A stretch of DNA of 64,000 bases from Novosphingobium sp. IK01 (GTDB lineage Bacteria; Pseudomonadota; Alphaproteobacteria; Sphingomonadales; Sphingomonadaceae): NCBI RefSeq assembly GCF_033242265.1, contig NZ_BTFW01000001.1:1178001-1242000 (forward strand), written 5' to 3'. The notes beneath the pieces are model-generated. The model saw nothing but the letters and a program-made list of their open reading frames with translations, was not told where the DNA came from and searched no databases. The translations under genes and the position numbers were made by a program. Of this stretch, positions 49,810 through 60,173 are shown in pieces. Every line of letters starts with the position of its first letter. The first letter of the stretch is position 1.

Positions 49810-50856
49810 ATGGTCACGTTTCGCACTCTCGCCATCACCACTGCCGCGCTGGGCGCGCTGAGCCTCGCCGGTTGCGGCGGCGCCGAAGACGCCAGCCGCG
49901 ACCAGGTGCGCGCGGTCGGCTCCTCGACGGTCTATCCGTTCGCCAAGGCCGTCGCCGAGCAACTCGCCAAGAGCGACGCCAGCCTCAAGTCGCCGATCAT
50001 CGAATCGACCGGCACGGGTGCGGGCATGAAGCTGTTCTGCGCCGGCGTCGGTCCGCAGCACCCCGACATCGCGGACGCCTCGCGCCGCATGAAGAAGTCG
50101 GAATTCGACGAATGCGTGGCCAATGGCGTCAAGGACATCGCCGAAATCCAGGTCGGCCTCGACGGCGTGGCCTTTGCCGAATCCAAGGGCGGCGCGTCCC
50201 TCGCGCTCACCCCGCAGGACGTCTACAAGGCGCTCGCCAAGGCCCCCTATGGCCAGCCCAACACGGCAAAGACCTGGCACGACGTGAACCCGGCCCTGCC
50301 CGCCGACCCGATCCTCGTCTATGGCCCGCCCTCGACCTCGGGCACGCGCGACGCGCTCAAGGAACTGATCCTGGCCAAGGGCTGCGACGAAAACGCCGCG
50401 ATGAAGGCGCTCAAGGACAGCGACAAGAAGAAGCACGACGACATCTGCACCCAGGTGCGTGAAGACGGCGCCTATGTCGACGCGGGCGAGAACGACAACC
50501 TGATCGTCCAGAAGATCGAGGCCAACCCCAAGGCCATCGGCATCTTCGGCTTCTCCTATGTCGAAGAGAACGCCGACCGCATCAGGGGCCTGACCATGAG
50601 CGGCGTCACGCCGACCTACCAGACCATCTCCGACTTCTCCTACCCCGGCGCGCGCCCGCTCTACATCTATGTCAAGAAGGCGCACCTCAAGGCCATTCCG
50701 GGTCTTCAGGCCTATGTCACGCAGTGGTCAAAGCTGTGGGGCAAGGATGGTGTTCTGGCCAAGCTGGGCATGGTGGTTGCACCCGATGCCGTGCTGGCGC
50801 AAAGCACCCAGGCGGTCAGCACGATGCCCTCGCTCGACGGCTCGCAGCTCAAGTAA
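49810..50856 (+). CDS. pstS: phosphate ABC transporter substrate-binding lipoprotein
   Basis: 348 residues with a lipoprotein signal (LSLAGC lipobox, Cys at about residue 22). AVGSSTVYPFAKAVAEQL and IESTGTGAGMKLF bind phosphate, and the TSGTRDAL segment completes the site. It captures phosphate in the periplasm for PstCAB. The ATG at 49810 has GGAAGG 7 bases upstream. It is preceded by a Pho box. Confidence 0.95.
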   Translation: MVTFRTLAITTAALGALSLAGCGGAEDASRDQVRAVGSSTVYPFAKAVAEQLAKSDASLKSPIIESTGTGAGMKLFCAGVGPQHPDIADASRRMKKSEFDECVANGVKDIAEIQVGLDGVAFAESKGGASLALTPQDVYKALAKAPYGQPNTAKTWHDVNPALPADPILVYGPPSTSGTRDALKELILAKGCDENAAMKALKDSDKKKHDDICTQVREDGAYVDAGENDNLIVQKIEANPKAIGIFGFSYVEENADRIRGLTMSGVTPTYQTISDFSYPGARPLYIYVKKAHLKAIPGLQAYVTQWSKLWGKDGVLAKLGMVVAPDAVLAQSTQAVSTMPSLDGSQLK

Positions 50857-50883
50857 GTCTACGAAAGGACACGCGGTTCAGCC

Positions 50884-52266
50884 ATGTCGCCGGCCATTCT
50901 CCTCCTCCTCGCCCTCGGGCTGGGTCTTGTCGGCTGGCTGGCGGCCCGCTCGCGCGCCTGGGCCTTTCGGGCCCGGGCACCGGGCGGGCGGCTCAATTCG
51001 CTGCCCAGCTTCCATGCCTGGTATGTCGCGCTCTGGGTCATGGTGCCCGCGCTCCTTTTCGCGCTGGTGTGGAATGCGGTCAGCCCCGCGCTGGTCACCG
51101 CCCATGTGCTGGCCGATCCGGCGGCAGCGGCCCTTCCCACTTTCGGGTTCGAGCGGCAGTCGATGCTCGCGCAGGCCCGCGCAGTGGCGCAGGGGCATGC
51201 CTTCGGCGTCTTCGCGCCCGAAGCCGAAGGGCTCGTCGCGCCCTATCGCGTGGCGCTGGCCCGCTATGAATCAATCGGGCTGATCGTCACCATCCTGGTC
51301 GCTCTGGCTGGCGGGATCTTTGCCTTCCTGCGCCTCAAGCCCGATTTCAACGCGCGAACCCGTGTCGAGCGCGCGGTCATGGCGCTGCTGCTGATCGCCT
51401 CGCTGGTCGCAATCCTGACCACGGCGGGCATCTTCGTGAGCCTCGTGTTCGAAACCGTGCGCTTCTTCGGCATGGTCTCGCCCATCGACTTCCTGTTCGG
51501 CACCCACTGGGCGCCCGACCCGATGAGCACCGGCATCCCCGATGGCAAGCAGTTTGGCGCGATCCCCCTGTTCTGGGGCACGATCTACATCGGCGCGATC
51601 ATCGCCATGCTGGTGGCGATCCCGCTCGGGCTGATGAGCGCGATCTACCTGACGCAATATGCATCGTACACCGTGCGCACGGTGATGAAGCCGCTGCTCG
51701 AAATCCTCGCGGGCGTGCCCACGGTCGTCTATGGCTACTTCGCCGCGCTGACCGTGGCCCCGGCCGTGCGCGATTTTGCGCAAGGGATCGGCATCTCGAG
51801 CGCCTCGACCGAAAGCGCGGTGGCCGCCGGGCTGGTCATGGGGGTGATGATCATTCCCTTCGTGTCCTCGATGGCCGACGATTCCATTGCCGCCGTTCCC
51901 CAGTCGCTGCGCGACGGCAGCCTGGCGATGGGCGCCACCCGCGCCGAAACGATCCGCAAGGTGCTGGTGCCCGCCGCCCTGCCGGGCATCGTGGCCGGCA
52001 TCATGCTGGCGATCAGCCGCGCCATCGGCGAGACGATGATCGTGGTCATGGCTGCGGGCGCCTCGGCCAACCTCACCGCCAACCCGTTCCAGTCGATGAC
52101 CACGGTGACGTTCCAGATCGTGGCCATGCTGACGGGCGAAGGCAGCTTCGACCACCCTGCCACCCTTTCGGCCTTCGCGCTGGGCATGGTGCTCTTCCTT
52201 GTCACCCTTGCGCTCAACTTCATCGCCCTGCGCGTGGTGAAGCGTTACCGCGAAGCCTACGAGTGA
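50884..52266 (+). CDS. pstC: phosphate ABC transporter permease PstC
   Basis: A 460-residue inner-membrane permease with an extended N-terminal part (helix, periplasmic segment about 60-125, second helix), typical of the long alphaproteobacterial form. The core holds GTIYIGAIIAMLVAIPLGL, AGVPTVVYGYFAALTV and the cytoplasmic EAA loop (LRDGSLAMGATRAETIRKVLVPAALPGI). It forms the channel with PstA. Its stop overlaps the pstA GTG. Confidence 0.93.
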   Translation: MSPAILLLLALGLGLVGWLAARSRAWAFRARAPGGRLNSLPSFHAWYVALWVMVPALLFALVWNAVSPALVTAHVLADPAAAALPTFGFERQSMLAQARAVAQGHAFGVFAPEAEGLVAPYRVALARYESIGLIVTILVALAGGIFAFLRLKPDFNARTRVERAVMALLLIASLVAILTTAGIFVSLVFETVRFFGMVSPIDFLFGTHWAPDPMSTGIPDGKQFGAIPLFWGTIYIGAIIAMLVAIPLGLMSAIYLTQYASYTVRTVMKPLLEILAGVPTVVYGYFAALTVAPAVRDFAQGIGISSASTESAVAAGLVMGVMIIPFVSSMADDSIAAVPQSLRDGSLAMGATRAETIRKVLVPAALPGIVAGIMLAISRAIGETMIVVMAAGASANLTANPFQSMTTVTFQIVAMLTGEGSFDHPATLSAFALGMVLFLVTLALNFIALRVVKRYREAYE

Positions 52267-53540
52267 GCCATCCGATGGACATCGTCTCTTCTTCCGAGGC
52301 CGTCCGGGCCGAACGCCACGCCCGCATGGCCGCGCGCCTGGCCCGCCGCCACCGGGCCGACCGGGTGTTCCACTGGGCCGGGCTTGGCGCGGTGGCCTTC
52401 TCGGCGCTGGTGCTGGCCTTCCTGCTGGTCTCGATGACCTCGAACGGGATTTCCGGCTTCAAGCGCAGCGAACTGCGCTTCGACGTGCCCTTGCAGGGGC
52501 AACTCACGGTCGAGCGCGACCGCCTCGCCCAGCCCGATCCGGCCAGCGCCCTCGAACTGGCCGGGCTCCCCGCGCTGGTCGATGCGGCGGCCGAAAAGAA
52601 CCTGGGTCCGGGCGGCGCGGCGCTGCTCGGCGATGGCGCCTGGCGCAATCTGGCCGCGCGCATCGCGGCTGATCCCACCCTGCTCGACAATGCCAGCGTG
52701 GCCGTCTCGCTGCCCGCCAGCGACGATCTGGCCACCGCCCAGCGCGGCGACGGCAAGGACGCGCTTGTGCCCACCGCGCGCCGGCTCGCGGCGCAAGGCA
52801 AGCTCGTGCGCGCGTTCGACTGGGGCTTCCTGACCCGCTCGGACGCCACCAGCCCGCAGGCCGTAGGTATCTGGGGGGCGCTCAAGGGCTCGATCATGAC
52901 CATGCTGATCACCCTCGTGCTGGCCTTCCCGGTCGGCGTGCTGGCCGCGCTCTATCTTGAGGAATATGCGGCCCGCAACCGCTGGACCGACCTCATCGAG
53001 ATCTCGATCAACAATCTGGCGGCGGTCCCCTCGATCATCTTCGGCCTGCTCGGGCTGGCGGTGTTCCTTGGCCTCTTCCCCAACTATCGCTCGGCGCCGC
53101 TGATCGGGGGCATGACCCTCGCGCTCATGACGATGCCGGTCATCGTGATCTCGGGCCGCAACGCGATCAAGGCGGTGCCGCCCTCGATCCGCGACGCGGC
53201 GCTGGCCATGGGGGCAAGCCGGGTGCAGGTGGTGTTCCACCATGTCCTTCCGCTCGCCCTGCCCGGCATCCTGACCGGCACGATCATCGGCATGGCCCGC
53301 GCCCTGGGCGAGACCGCGCCGCTGCTGATGATCGGCATGCGCGCCTTTGTCGCGAGCCCGCCCAGCGGGATCACCTCGCCCTCCAGCGTGCTGCCGGTGC
53401 AGATCTTCCTGTGGTCCGATGAAATCGACCGCGGCTTCATCGAGCGCACGAGCGCGGCGATCGTCGTCCTGCTGGTCTTCCTGCTCCTCATGAACGGCCT
53501 TGCCATCTTCCTGCGCAACCGCTTCGAAAAACGGTGGTAA
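52263..53540 (+). CDS. pstA: phosphate ABC transporter permease PstA
   Basis: 425 residues: an N-terminal helix, a periplasmic domain of the DUF3333 type found in alphaproteobacterial PstA, then the permease core ([59 protein letters not shown]). GTG at 52263 overlaps the pstC stop (GTGA), which suggests coupling; ATG at 52275 is the alternative. The stop is one base before pstB. Confidence 0.92.
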   Translation: MSHPMDIVSSSEAVRAERHARMAARLARRHRADRVFHWAGLGAVAFSALVLAFLLVSMTSNGISGFKRSELRFDVPLQGQLTVERDRLAQPDPASALELAGLPALVDAAAEKNLGPGGAALLGDGAWRNLAARIAADPTLLDNASVAVSLPASDDLATAQRGDGKDALVPTARRLAAQGKLVRAFDWGFLTRSDATSPQAVGIWGALKGSIMTMLITLVLAFPVGVLAALYLEEYAARNRWTDLIEISINNLAAVPSIIFGLLGLAVFLGLFPNYRSAPLIGGMTLALMTMPVIVISGRNAIKAVPPSIRDAALAMGASRVQVVFHHVLPLALPGILTGTIIGMARALGETAPLLMIGMRAFVASPPSGITSPSSVLPVQIFLWSDEIDRGFIERTSAAIVVLLVFLLLMNGLAIFLRNRFEKRW

Positions 53541-53541
53541 C

Positions 53542-54366
53542 ATGAATCCCCCCCTTTCCGAGACACCCATGGCTCCCACCGCAATTGCCCATTCCCTGCC
53601 TGACGATGGCCCCGCCAAGATCAGCGCGCGCAATGTCTCGGTCTTCTATGGCGCCAAGCGCGCGATCGACGACGTGTCGATCGACGTGCCCAAGGACTAT
53701 GTGACCGCGTTCATCGGGCCCTCGGGCTGCGGCAAGTCGACGTTCCTGCGCTCCTTGAACCGCATGAACGACACGATCCCCCATGCCCGTGTGGAAGGGG
53801 AAATCCTGCTCGACGGGCAGGACATCTACCGCTCGGGGATGGACGTGGTGCAACTGCGCGCGCGCGTGGGCATGGTCTTCCAGAAGCCCAACCCGTTCCC
53901 CAAGTCGATCTACGAGAACATCGCCTATGGCCCGCGCATCCACGGGCTGACGACGAGCAAGAGCGAACTGGACGGCATCATCGAAAGCTCGCTCCAGCGC
54001 GCTGGCCTGTGGGACGAAGTCAAGGATCGTCTGGGTGACAGCGGCACCGCGCTCTCGGGCGGGCAGCAGCAGCGCCTGTGCATCGCGCGGGCCATCGCGG
54101 TCGATCCCGAAGTGATCCTGATGGACGAGCCCTGCTCGGCGCTCGACCCCATCGCGACCGCGCGCATCGAGGAACTGATCGACGAACTGCACGGGCGCTA
54201 TGCCATCGTGATCGTCACCCACTCGATGCAACAGGCCGCCCGTGTCTCGCAGCGCACCGCATTCTTCCATATGGGCAAGATCGTGGAATATGGCACGACC
54301 TCGGATATCTTCACCAATCCGCGGGAAGAGCGCACCAAGGACTACATCACCGGCCGTTACGGTTAA
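53542..54366 (+). CDS. pstB: phosphate ABC transporter ATP-binding protein
   Basis: A 274-residue ATPase with Walker [10 protein letters not shown], signature [16 protein letters not shown], Walker [15 protein letters not shown] and switch [10 protein letters not shown]. It powers PstCA and helps signal phosphate status to PhoR via PhoU. An N-terminal extension of about 30 residues precedes the domain; ATG 53569 is an alternative start. Confidence 0.96.
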   Translation: MNPPLSETPMAPTAIAHSLPDDGPAKISARNVSVFYGAKRAIDDVSIDVPKDYVTAFIGPSGCGKSTFLRSLNRMNDTIPHARVEGEILLDGQDIYRSGMDVVQLRARVGMVFQKPNPFPKSIYENIAYGPRIHGLTTSKSELDGIIESSLQRAGLWDEVKDRLGDSGTALSGGQQQRLCIARAIAVDPEVILMDEPCSALDPIATARIEELIDELHGRYAIVIVTHSMQQAARVSQRTAFFHMGKIVEYGTTSDIFTNPREERTKDYITGRYG

Positions 54367-54378
54367 GGAAAACAGAAC

Positions 54379-55062
54379 GTGGCTGAACATACCGTCAAGG
54401 CATTCGACGACGACATCACCCGCCTGCGCGGGCTGGTGGCCGAAATGGGCGGCCTGGCCGAACTTTCCATCACCGAGGCGATGGAGGCCCTGGTCGGCGG
54501 CAACGAGGAACTGGCCGCAGGCGTGATCGCCCGCGACAAGCGCATCGACCAGCTCGAAGGCGAGGTCGACCGCCTCGCCATCCGCGTGCTCGCCCTGCGC
54601 GCGCCGATGGCCGACGACTTGCGCGAGGTGATCGCCGCGCTCAAGATCGCCGGGGTGATCGAGCGCATCGGCGACTATGCCAAGAACATCGCCAAGCGCG
54701 TGGGCCACATCGCCGGGCGCAAGCGGTTCGAGCCGCTCACCCTGCTGCCGGTCATGAACGAGATGGCCAGCGACATGGTCCACGACGTGCTGACCGCCTA
54801 TGCCGCGCGCGATGCCGACGCTGCTGCCGAGATCGTCGCCCGCGATGCCAAGGTCGATGCCTTCTACGACAGCGTGTTCCGCAACTATGTCTCGTTCATG
54901 GTGGAAAACCCCGCCACGATCAGCAGCGTGGCCCAGTTGATGTTCGTGGCGCGCAACATCGAGCGGATCGGCGATCAGGCGACCAATATCGCCGAAATCG
55001 TCCACTATGCCGCCACCGGCGCCTACCTGCCCGAGCGCGAGGACGTACTGCCTCCGGCGTGA
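54379..55062 (+). CDS. phoU: phosphate signalling/transport regulator PhoU
   Basis: A 227-residue protein made of two similar three-helix bundles with the metal-binding E/D-rich repeats (RDKRIDQLEGEVDRLAI; RDAKVDAFYDSVFRN; ERIGDYAKNIAKR and ERIGDQATNIAE). It links PstB activity to PhoR repression. The start is GTG 54379, with AAGGA 8 bases upstream. Confidence 0.95.
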   Translation: MAEHTVKAFDDDITRLRGLVAEMGGLAELSITEAMEALVGGNEELAAGVIARDKRIDQLEGEVDRLAIRVLALRAPMADDLREVIAALKIAGVIERIGDYAKNIAKRVGHIAGRKRFEPLTLLPVMNEMASDMVHDVLTAYAARDADAAAEIVARDAKVDAFYDSVFRNYVSFMVENPATISSVAQLMFVARNIERIGDQATNIAEIVHYAATGAYLPEREDVLPPA

Positions 55063-55173
55063 TCGGCGTGTGATCGGTGCGGGGGGCGAAACATTCCGGG
55101 CGCTTTCGTCATGGCTGCGTAACAATTGTCGTGTTTTCGCAAGCTTGCTGTCAAAGTTGATCGGAGATAACGC

Positions 55174-55863
55174 GTGTCTGCTCCCAAGCTGCTTCTCGTC
55201 GAGGACGACACGGCCCTGGCCGAACTGGTCGAATACCGCTTTCGCGGCGAAGGCTACGAGGTCCGCTCGACCGACGATGGCGACGAGGCCCTGCTTCTGG
55301 CCGCAGAAGACACCCCCGATCTCGTCCTGCTCGACTGGATGATCGGGGGCACCAGCGGGATCGAGGTCTGCCGCCGCCTGCGCCGCCAGAAGGCGACCGC
55401 CCATGTACCGATCATCATGCTCACCGCCCGCAGCGACGAGGACGACCGCATTCGCGGCCTCGAAACCGGCGCCGACGACTATGTGACCAAGCCCTTTTCC
55501 CCGCGCGAGCTGATCGCCCGCGTGGGCGCGGTCCTGCGCCGCGTACGCCCGGCGCTGGCGGGCGAGACGATCACCGTGGGCGACCTCTCGCTCGACCCGA
55601 CCGCGCACCGCGTCATCCGGCGCGGCCAGCAGATCAAGATCGGACCGACCGAATTCCGCCTGCTCAAGCATTTCATGGAGCATCCGGGCCGGGTCTTTTC
55701 GCGCGGGCAACTGCTCGATGCGGTCTGGGGCAGCGGCAGCGACATCGAGTTGCGCACGGTCGACGTGCACATCCGCCGCCTGCGCCAGGCCATTGCCCTT
55801 CCCGGCGCCGCCGACCCGGTGCGCACCGTGCGCTCGGCGGGCTATGCCCTCGAAGGCGTCTGA
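55174..55863 (+). CDS. phoB: phosphate regulon response regulator
   Basis: A 229-residue OmpR/PhoB-type regulator. The receiver domain has the acidic pair VEDD, phosphoacceptor D54 in LVLLDWM, T84 and K106 in VTKPFSP. The winged-helix domain has IGPTEFRLLKHFMEHPG and RTVDVHIRRLRQAI. It binds Pho boxes such as that before pstS. The start is GTG 55174, with GGAG 8 bases upstream. The gene is 111 bases after phoU; a weak Pho-box-like stretch (TCGTCAT) lies in the gap. Confidence 0.96.
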   Translation: MSAPKLLLVEDDTALAELVEYRFRGEGYEVRSTDDGDEALLLAAEDTPDLVLLDWMIGGTSGIEVCRRLRRQKATAHVPIIMLTARSDEDDRIRGLETGADDYVTKPFSPRELIARVGAVLRRVRPALAGETITVGDLSLDPTAHRVIRRGQQIKIGPTEFRLLKHFMEHPGRVFSRGQLLDAVWGSGSDIELRTVDVHIRRLRQAIALPGAADPVRTVRSAGYALEGV

Positions 55864-56100
55864 CCCCACATTCAGCGTGTCACGCATTGTTTCATTGCAC
55901 CGCACCCAAAAGTTTCATTTCTGTTTGAAAAAGTTGCTGGCGCGTCGAAGTACTGGAAAAGAAGCGGTCCCCACCCCATTCTCGGTATCGTAGCCATTGG
56001 TCGAACTGGACGGTTCCCGCCAATTGCGCTGCGATGCCGCAAATGAACCAAGGTCAGATCGGGCCTCGCGCCACGATCTCCCTTTCCGGGGTCCACCACA

Positions 56101-56379
56101 ATGCCGCACACGCTCTTTTCCCGTCCGTCCACATCCCGGCCCCGCACTGATGCGCAGTTGCGCTGGAACGATGTGGAATCGCTCCCGGTTCACTCGGCAC
56201 TCGTCGGCCTTGTCGCGCTCGGGGTTCTGGGCGTGCTCGCCTGGGCGCTGAATCTCGACCTCGACCTGCTCGAAGGGACCGGCCCGATGGGCGTGGCCCC
56301 GCTGGTCATCGGCATGGGGGCCTGCGCGGCGCTCGCCCGTGCCTGGATGGTCATGTATCGCGCCGATCACCCGTCCTGA
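56101..56379 (+). CDS. small membrane protein, function unknown
   Basis: 92 residues with two hydrophobic helices (about 32-50 and 64-83) and a charged N-terminus (RPSTSRPRTDAQLRWND). No known domain is recognised. The ribosome binding site is weak. It lies 79 bases before the bestrophin-like gene and may be cotranscribed with it. Confidence 0.55.
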   Translation: MPHTLFSRPSTSRPRTDAQLRWNDVESLPVHSALVGLVALGVLGVLAWALNLDLDLLEGTGPMGVAPLVIGMGACAALARAWMVMYRADHPS

Positions 56380-56458
56380 GCGATCCGGCAGCGGCTGGCG
56401 CTCCGCGTTCCTCATCCCCAAAGCGGCCTGAGAAAGCCGAAGGAAAGCAGTACCCTCC

Positions 56459-57343
56459 ATGATTGTTGGCAAGACCCCGCGTATCCGCATGACGTTCGTG
56501 GCAGCCTGGCACACCTTGCTGGCGCTGCTCGTCTGGGACGTGGCCGTCACCGTTTTCTATTATTTCGCGCCGTTCCCCGGCCCGGCCCTGCCGCTCACCA
56601 TCTTCGGAACGGGGCTGGCGCTGCTGCTCGGCTTCCGCGTCAACTCGGCCTATCAGCGCTGGTGGGAAGGCCGCATCGTCTGGGGCGCGATGACCAACAA
56701 TTCGCGCAGCTTTGCCCGCGCGGTGGGCAGCTTCCTGCCCGACACAGAACAGGGCCGCGCGTTGCGCCATGAACTCGTGCGCCGCCATGTCGCCTATGTC
56801 CATGTCCTGCGCCACCAGTTGCGCGGGCAACCCCCGCGCGAATCTGCCGAGCGCGTGCTCGAAACCACCGACATTCCCGAACTGGCCTTGCGCAACCCGG
56901 CCAATGGCCTGCTCGAAGGCAATGGCCTGCGCCTCGCCAGGGCCCAGCGCGAGGGGATGATCGACACGATCCAGCATTCGCGGATCGAGGCCATCATGGT
57001 CGAGATCAGCAATGCCCAGGGCGCCATGGAACGCCTGCGCAACACCCCGCTTCCGGCGCAGTACCGCAGCTTCCCCACGTTCTTCACGCGCCTGTTCTGC
57101 GTGCTACTGCCCATCGGCCTCGTCGAATCGCTCGGCCCGGCCACCCCGATGGGCTCGGCGCTCGCGGGTTTCATGTTCCTCGCCGCGCTTCAGATCGGCG
57201 ACGATCTGGTCAACCCGTTTGCCGACACGATCCACGACGCCCCGCTCAACGCGATGTGCGCCACCATCGAATCCGACCTCAACGAGAGCATCGGCCTCCC
57301 CCCCGCCCCGGTGGTGCAGCCGGTCGACGGGGTGCTCTGGTAA
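56459..57343 (+). CDS. bestrophin-like (UPF0187/YneE) membrane protein
   Basis: 294 residues. Helices lie near the N-terminus (about 13-33 and 43-58) and C-terminus (about 210-225 and 230-245). GFRVNSAYQRWWEGRIVWGAMTNN is the family hallmark, and GDDLVNPFADTIHDAPL matches the conserved acidic C-terminal motif. Family members are pentameric ion channels; the ion is unknown here. AAGGA lies about 13 bases before the ATG. Confidence 0.88.
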   Translation: MIVGKTPRIRMTFVAAWHTLLALLVWDVAVTVFYYFAPFPGPALPLTIFGTGLALLLGFRVNSAYQRWWEGRIVWGAMTNNSRSFARAVGSFLPDTEQGRALRHELVRRHVAYVHVLRHQLRGQPPRESAERVLETTDIPELALRNPANGLLEGNGLRLARAQREGMIDTIQHSRIEAIMVEISNAQGAMERLRNTPLPAQYRSFPTFFTRLFCVLLPIGLVESLGPATPMGSALAGFMFLAALQIGDDLVNPFADTIHDAPLNAMCATIESDLNESIGLPPAPVVQPVDGVLW

Positions 57344-57364
57344 GAAAGGTTCAGGCGGCCGGTT

Positions 57365-57643
57365 TCAGTCGCTGGCGCCCAGCCAGCGGGTCCAGTCGAG
57401 ATCGGCCGCCGAAACCCAGCCTTCCCTGAAATTGGCATAGAACAGCGCAAAGAGCGCCAAAGACAGGACGGTGGCCCGCAAGGCCACCCGTCCGGGCCGG
57501 AAATTCACCGGCGCGCTGGCGACATGGCCGCGCCCGATGTCCTGCCCCGCCTCCTCGGGCGTGCGCAACCCGAAGGGCAGCACCAGAAACCCGCTGAGCA
57601 CCCAGAACAGCGCATAAATCGCGAGCATCGACGTCCAGCGCAT
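57365..57643 (-). CDS. DUF1467 family membrane protein
   Basis: 92 residues with two helices (about 5-25 and 57-69) separated by a short loop containing LPFGLRTPEEAGQDIGRGH, the DUF1467 hallmark. Found in alphaproteobacteria next to ribonuclease J; the role is unknown. It is last of the nuo-birA-coaX-rnj run in this window. Confidence 0.87.
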   Translation of the reverse strand: MRWTSMLAIYALFWVLSGFLVLPFGLRTPEEAGQDIGRGHVASAPVNFRPGRVALRATVLSLALFALFYANFREGWVSAADLDWTRWLGASD

Positions 57644-57690
57644 CGGCGCGTCCCTCCCGTTTCAGGAGCGGACGCGCAGCGCGCCCGTCC

Positions 57691-59343
57691 TCATTTTTCC
57701 CGCAGCAGAACCTGCACGACCGGCTTCTTGCCGCACCAGCGCTGCGCTGCCCGTCTTACCGTCAGGCGCACGCATTCGGCAACCGCCACGCGGTCCCGCT
57801 TACGGTCGCCCTTGAGGCTCTTGAGCGCCTTGGACACATCCTCGCGCGCTTCCTCAAGGAACGGCTCCATGTCCTCTTCCAGAGGCACACCGACGCACCC
57901 GAAATCGACCGCCGAGGCCTGCTTGCCCTCCAGCGTGACCGCCAGCGCCACGCTGATCAGGCCATTGTTGCCCAGCTTGCGGCGCACGGCCATCGCCTCG
58001 CCATCGGCGGGCGCGATGATGTCGCCATCGAGCACGAGGCGCCCGTTGCGCTCCTCGCTCAGCTTGACCGGCCCATTGGGCGCCAGTCGCACCAGATCGC
58101 CATTCTTCTGCACGATCGTCTTGGGGATACCCTCGGCCTTGCCCAGACGGGCCTGCTCGGCCATGTGGCGGATCTCGCCATGGACGGGCACGAGTATCTC
58201 GGGCCGCAGCCATTCATAGAGCGCGACGAGTTCGGGGCGCCCGGGATGGCCCGAAACGTGGATCATCGACTGCTTGTCGGTGATCAGGCGCACGCCCTTC
58301 TGGACCAGCGCGTTCTGCACGCGGCCGATGGCCAGTTCGTTGCCCGGAATCTGGCGGGTGGAGAAAACCACCGCATCGCCCGCTTCCAGCTTGATCGGAT
58401 GCTGGTCGGTGGCGATGCGCGAAAGCGCGGCGCGCGCCTCGCCCTGCCCGCCCGTCGCCAGGATCAGCACTTCGCCGCGCGGCAGGTCCATCGCCGCGTC
58501 CATGCTGATGGTGTCGGGGAAATCGAGCAGATAGCCCGAGGCCTGCGCCACCTTGAGAATGCGGTCGAGTGAACGTCCGGCCACACAGACCTGACGATTG
58601 GTCGCCTCGGCCACTTCGGCCAAAGTCTGGAGCCGGGCGACGTTGGAGGCGAACGTCGTCACCACCACGCGCCGCCCCTTGAGGTCTGCAATCGTTTCCA
58701 AAAGCCCGGCGCGCACGGCGCCTTCCGAGCCCGAAGCCTTGGCATTGAACACGTTGGTCGAATCGCAAACGAGCGCGAGAATGCCCTCGTCGCCCATCGC
58801 GGTCAGCTCTTCCTCGGTCGCGGGCGTGCCCACGCGCGGTTCGTCGTCGAGCTTCCAGTCCCCGGTGTGGAAAATCCGGCCATAAGGCGTGTCGATCAGC
58901 AGGGCATTGCCTTCTGCAATCGAGTGCGCCAGCGGCACGTAGCGGATGCCGAACGGCCCGAGATCGAACGATCCCTCGTTCTCGATCACGTTGAGTTCGA
59001 CCTGCCGTTCGATCCCGGCCTCAACCAGCTTCTCGTTGACGAGCCGCGCGGTAAAGGGCGTCGCATAGAGCGGCACGCCCAGTTCCTGCGCGAAATAAGG
59101 CACCGCGCCGATGTGATCTTCGTGGGCATGGGTCAGCACCACGCCCAGCAGATCCTTCTTGCGCGCCTCGATGAATTCGAGATCGGCAAAGACGAGTTCG
59201 ACGCCCGGATACCACGGATCGGCAAAGGTCATGCCCAGGTCGACCATCAACCACTTTCCGTCGCACCCGTAGAGGTTGACGTTCATTCCGATCTCGCCCG
59301 AACCACCAAGGGCGAGAAACAGTAATTCCTTTCCGGGCTTCAC
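57691..59343 (-). CDS. rnj: ribonuclease J
   Basis: A 550-residue metallo-beta-lactamase/beta-CASP ribonuclease with 5'-3' exo- and endonuclease activity in the family. [28 protein letters not shown] (zinc site), [11 protein letters not shown], the beta-CASP part ([19 protein letters not shown]) and [11 protein letters not shown] are present. It is the main 5' RNA processing enzyme where RNase J occurs. It overlaps coaX by 4 bases. Confidence 0.95.
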   Translation of the reverse strand: MKPGKELLFLALGGSGEIGMNVNLYGCDGKWLMVDLGMTFADPWYPGVELVFADLEFIEARKKDLLGVVLTHAHEDHIGAVPYFAQELGVPLYATPFTARLVNEKLVEAGIERQVELNVIENEGSFDLGPFGIRYVPLAHSIAEGNALLIDTPYGRIFHTGDWKLDDEPRVGTPATEEELTAMGDEGILALVCDSTNVFNAKASGSEGAVRAGLLETIADLKGRRVVVTTFASNVARLQTLAEVAEATNRQVCVAGRSLDRILKVAQASGYLLDFPDTISMDAAMDLPRGEVLILATGGQGEARAALSRIATDQHPIKLEAGDAVVFSTRQIPGNELAIGRVQNALVQKGVRLITDKQSMIHVSGHPGRPELVALYEWLRPEILVPVHGEIRHMAEQARLGKAEGIPKTIVQKNGDLVRLAPNGPVKLSEERNGRLVLDGDIIAPADGEAMAVRRKLGNNGLISVALAVTLEGKQASAVDFGCVGVPLEEDMEPFLEEAREDVSKALKSLKGDRKRDRVAVAECVRLTVRRAAQRWCGKKPVVQVLLREK

Positions 59344-60146
59344 TCTAATGTCCTGTTCTGGCCCGCCATCCCGGCGCGCTCTGCAAGTAGGGCCATGCCG
59401 TCGAGCGTCAGATCCGCGTCGACATGGTCAAAAATCTGTGTGTGCCGATCGAACAGGACAGCGAGCCCCCCCGTGGCGATGACTTTGGCCGGCTCCCCGA
59501 TTTCGGCGCGCATCCGGGCAATGAGGCCTTCCATCATGGCCACATAACCCCAGAACACGCCGATGTGCATCTGGTCTTCCGTGTTACGCCCTATCACGCT
59601 TTCGCCCACACGCGGAACCGAAATGGCAATGCGGGGCAATTTGGCCGCCGCATTGACCAGCGCATCGAGCGAAAGGTTGATTCCCGGCGCGATAATCCCG
59701 CCCTTGTAGGTGCCTTGCGGGTCGACCCAGTCGAACGTCGTGGCCGTGCCGAAATCGATGATGATCAGGTGCTCGCCGGGAAGTCCGGCATGGCCGGCGA
59801 TCACGTTGAGCGCGCGGTCAGCGCCCAGCGAGCGCGGCTCGTCGACATCGGCAAGGAAGCCCCATGCCGCGTCGCCCTGCCCGGCCACCATGGCCTCAAG
59901 GCCAAAATACTTGTCGGCCAGAACCTGAAGGTTGTGCAGCGCACGCGGCACCACCGTCGAGATGATGATCCGCCGCACAGCGCTGCGATCAAACCCCTGG
60001 ATTTCCATGAGCTGGAGCAGCCAGACGGCATATTCGTCGGCCGTGCGGCGCGGATCGGTGGCCACGCGCCAGCGCGCGCGGATGGTCCCGTCCTCGAACA
60101 GGGCGAAGACCACATTGGTATTGCCGACATCGACAGCCAGCAGCAT
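59340..60146 (-). CDS. coaX: type III pantothenate kinase
   Basis: A 268-residue ASKHA-fold kinase for the first step of coenzyme A synthesis. [16 protein letters not shown] (phosphate loop), [12 protein letters not shown] and [11 protein letters not shown] are the family motifs, followed by GGIIAPGI. PanB for the precursor pantothenate is elsewhere in the window. It overlaps rnj and follows birA by 27 bases. Confidence 0.95.
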   Translation of the reverse strand: MLLAVDVGNTNVVFALFEDGTIRARWRVATDPRRTADEYAVWLLQLMEIQGFDRSAVRRIIISTVVPRALHNLQVLADKYFGLEAMVAGQGDAAWGFLADVDEPRSLGADRALNVIAGHAGLPGEHLIIIDFGTATTFDWVDPQGTYKGGIIAPGINLSLDALVNAAAKLPRIAISVPRVGESVIGRNTEDQMHIGVFWGYVAMMEGLIARMRAEIGEPAKVIATGGLAVLFDRHTQIFDHVDADLTLDGMALLAERAGMAGQNRTLE

Positions 60147-60173
60147 CAGTTCTCTCCCAGACGATTCATGTGC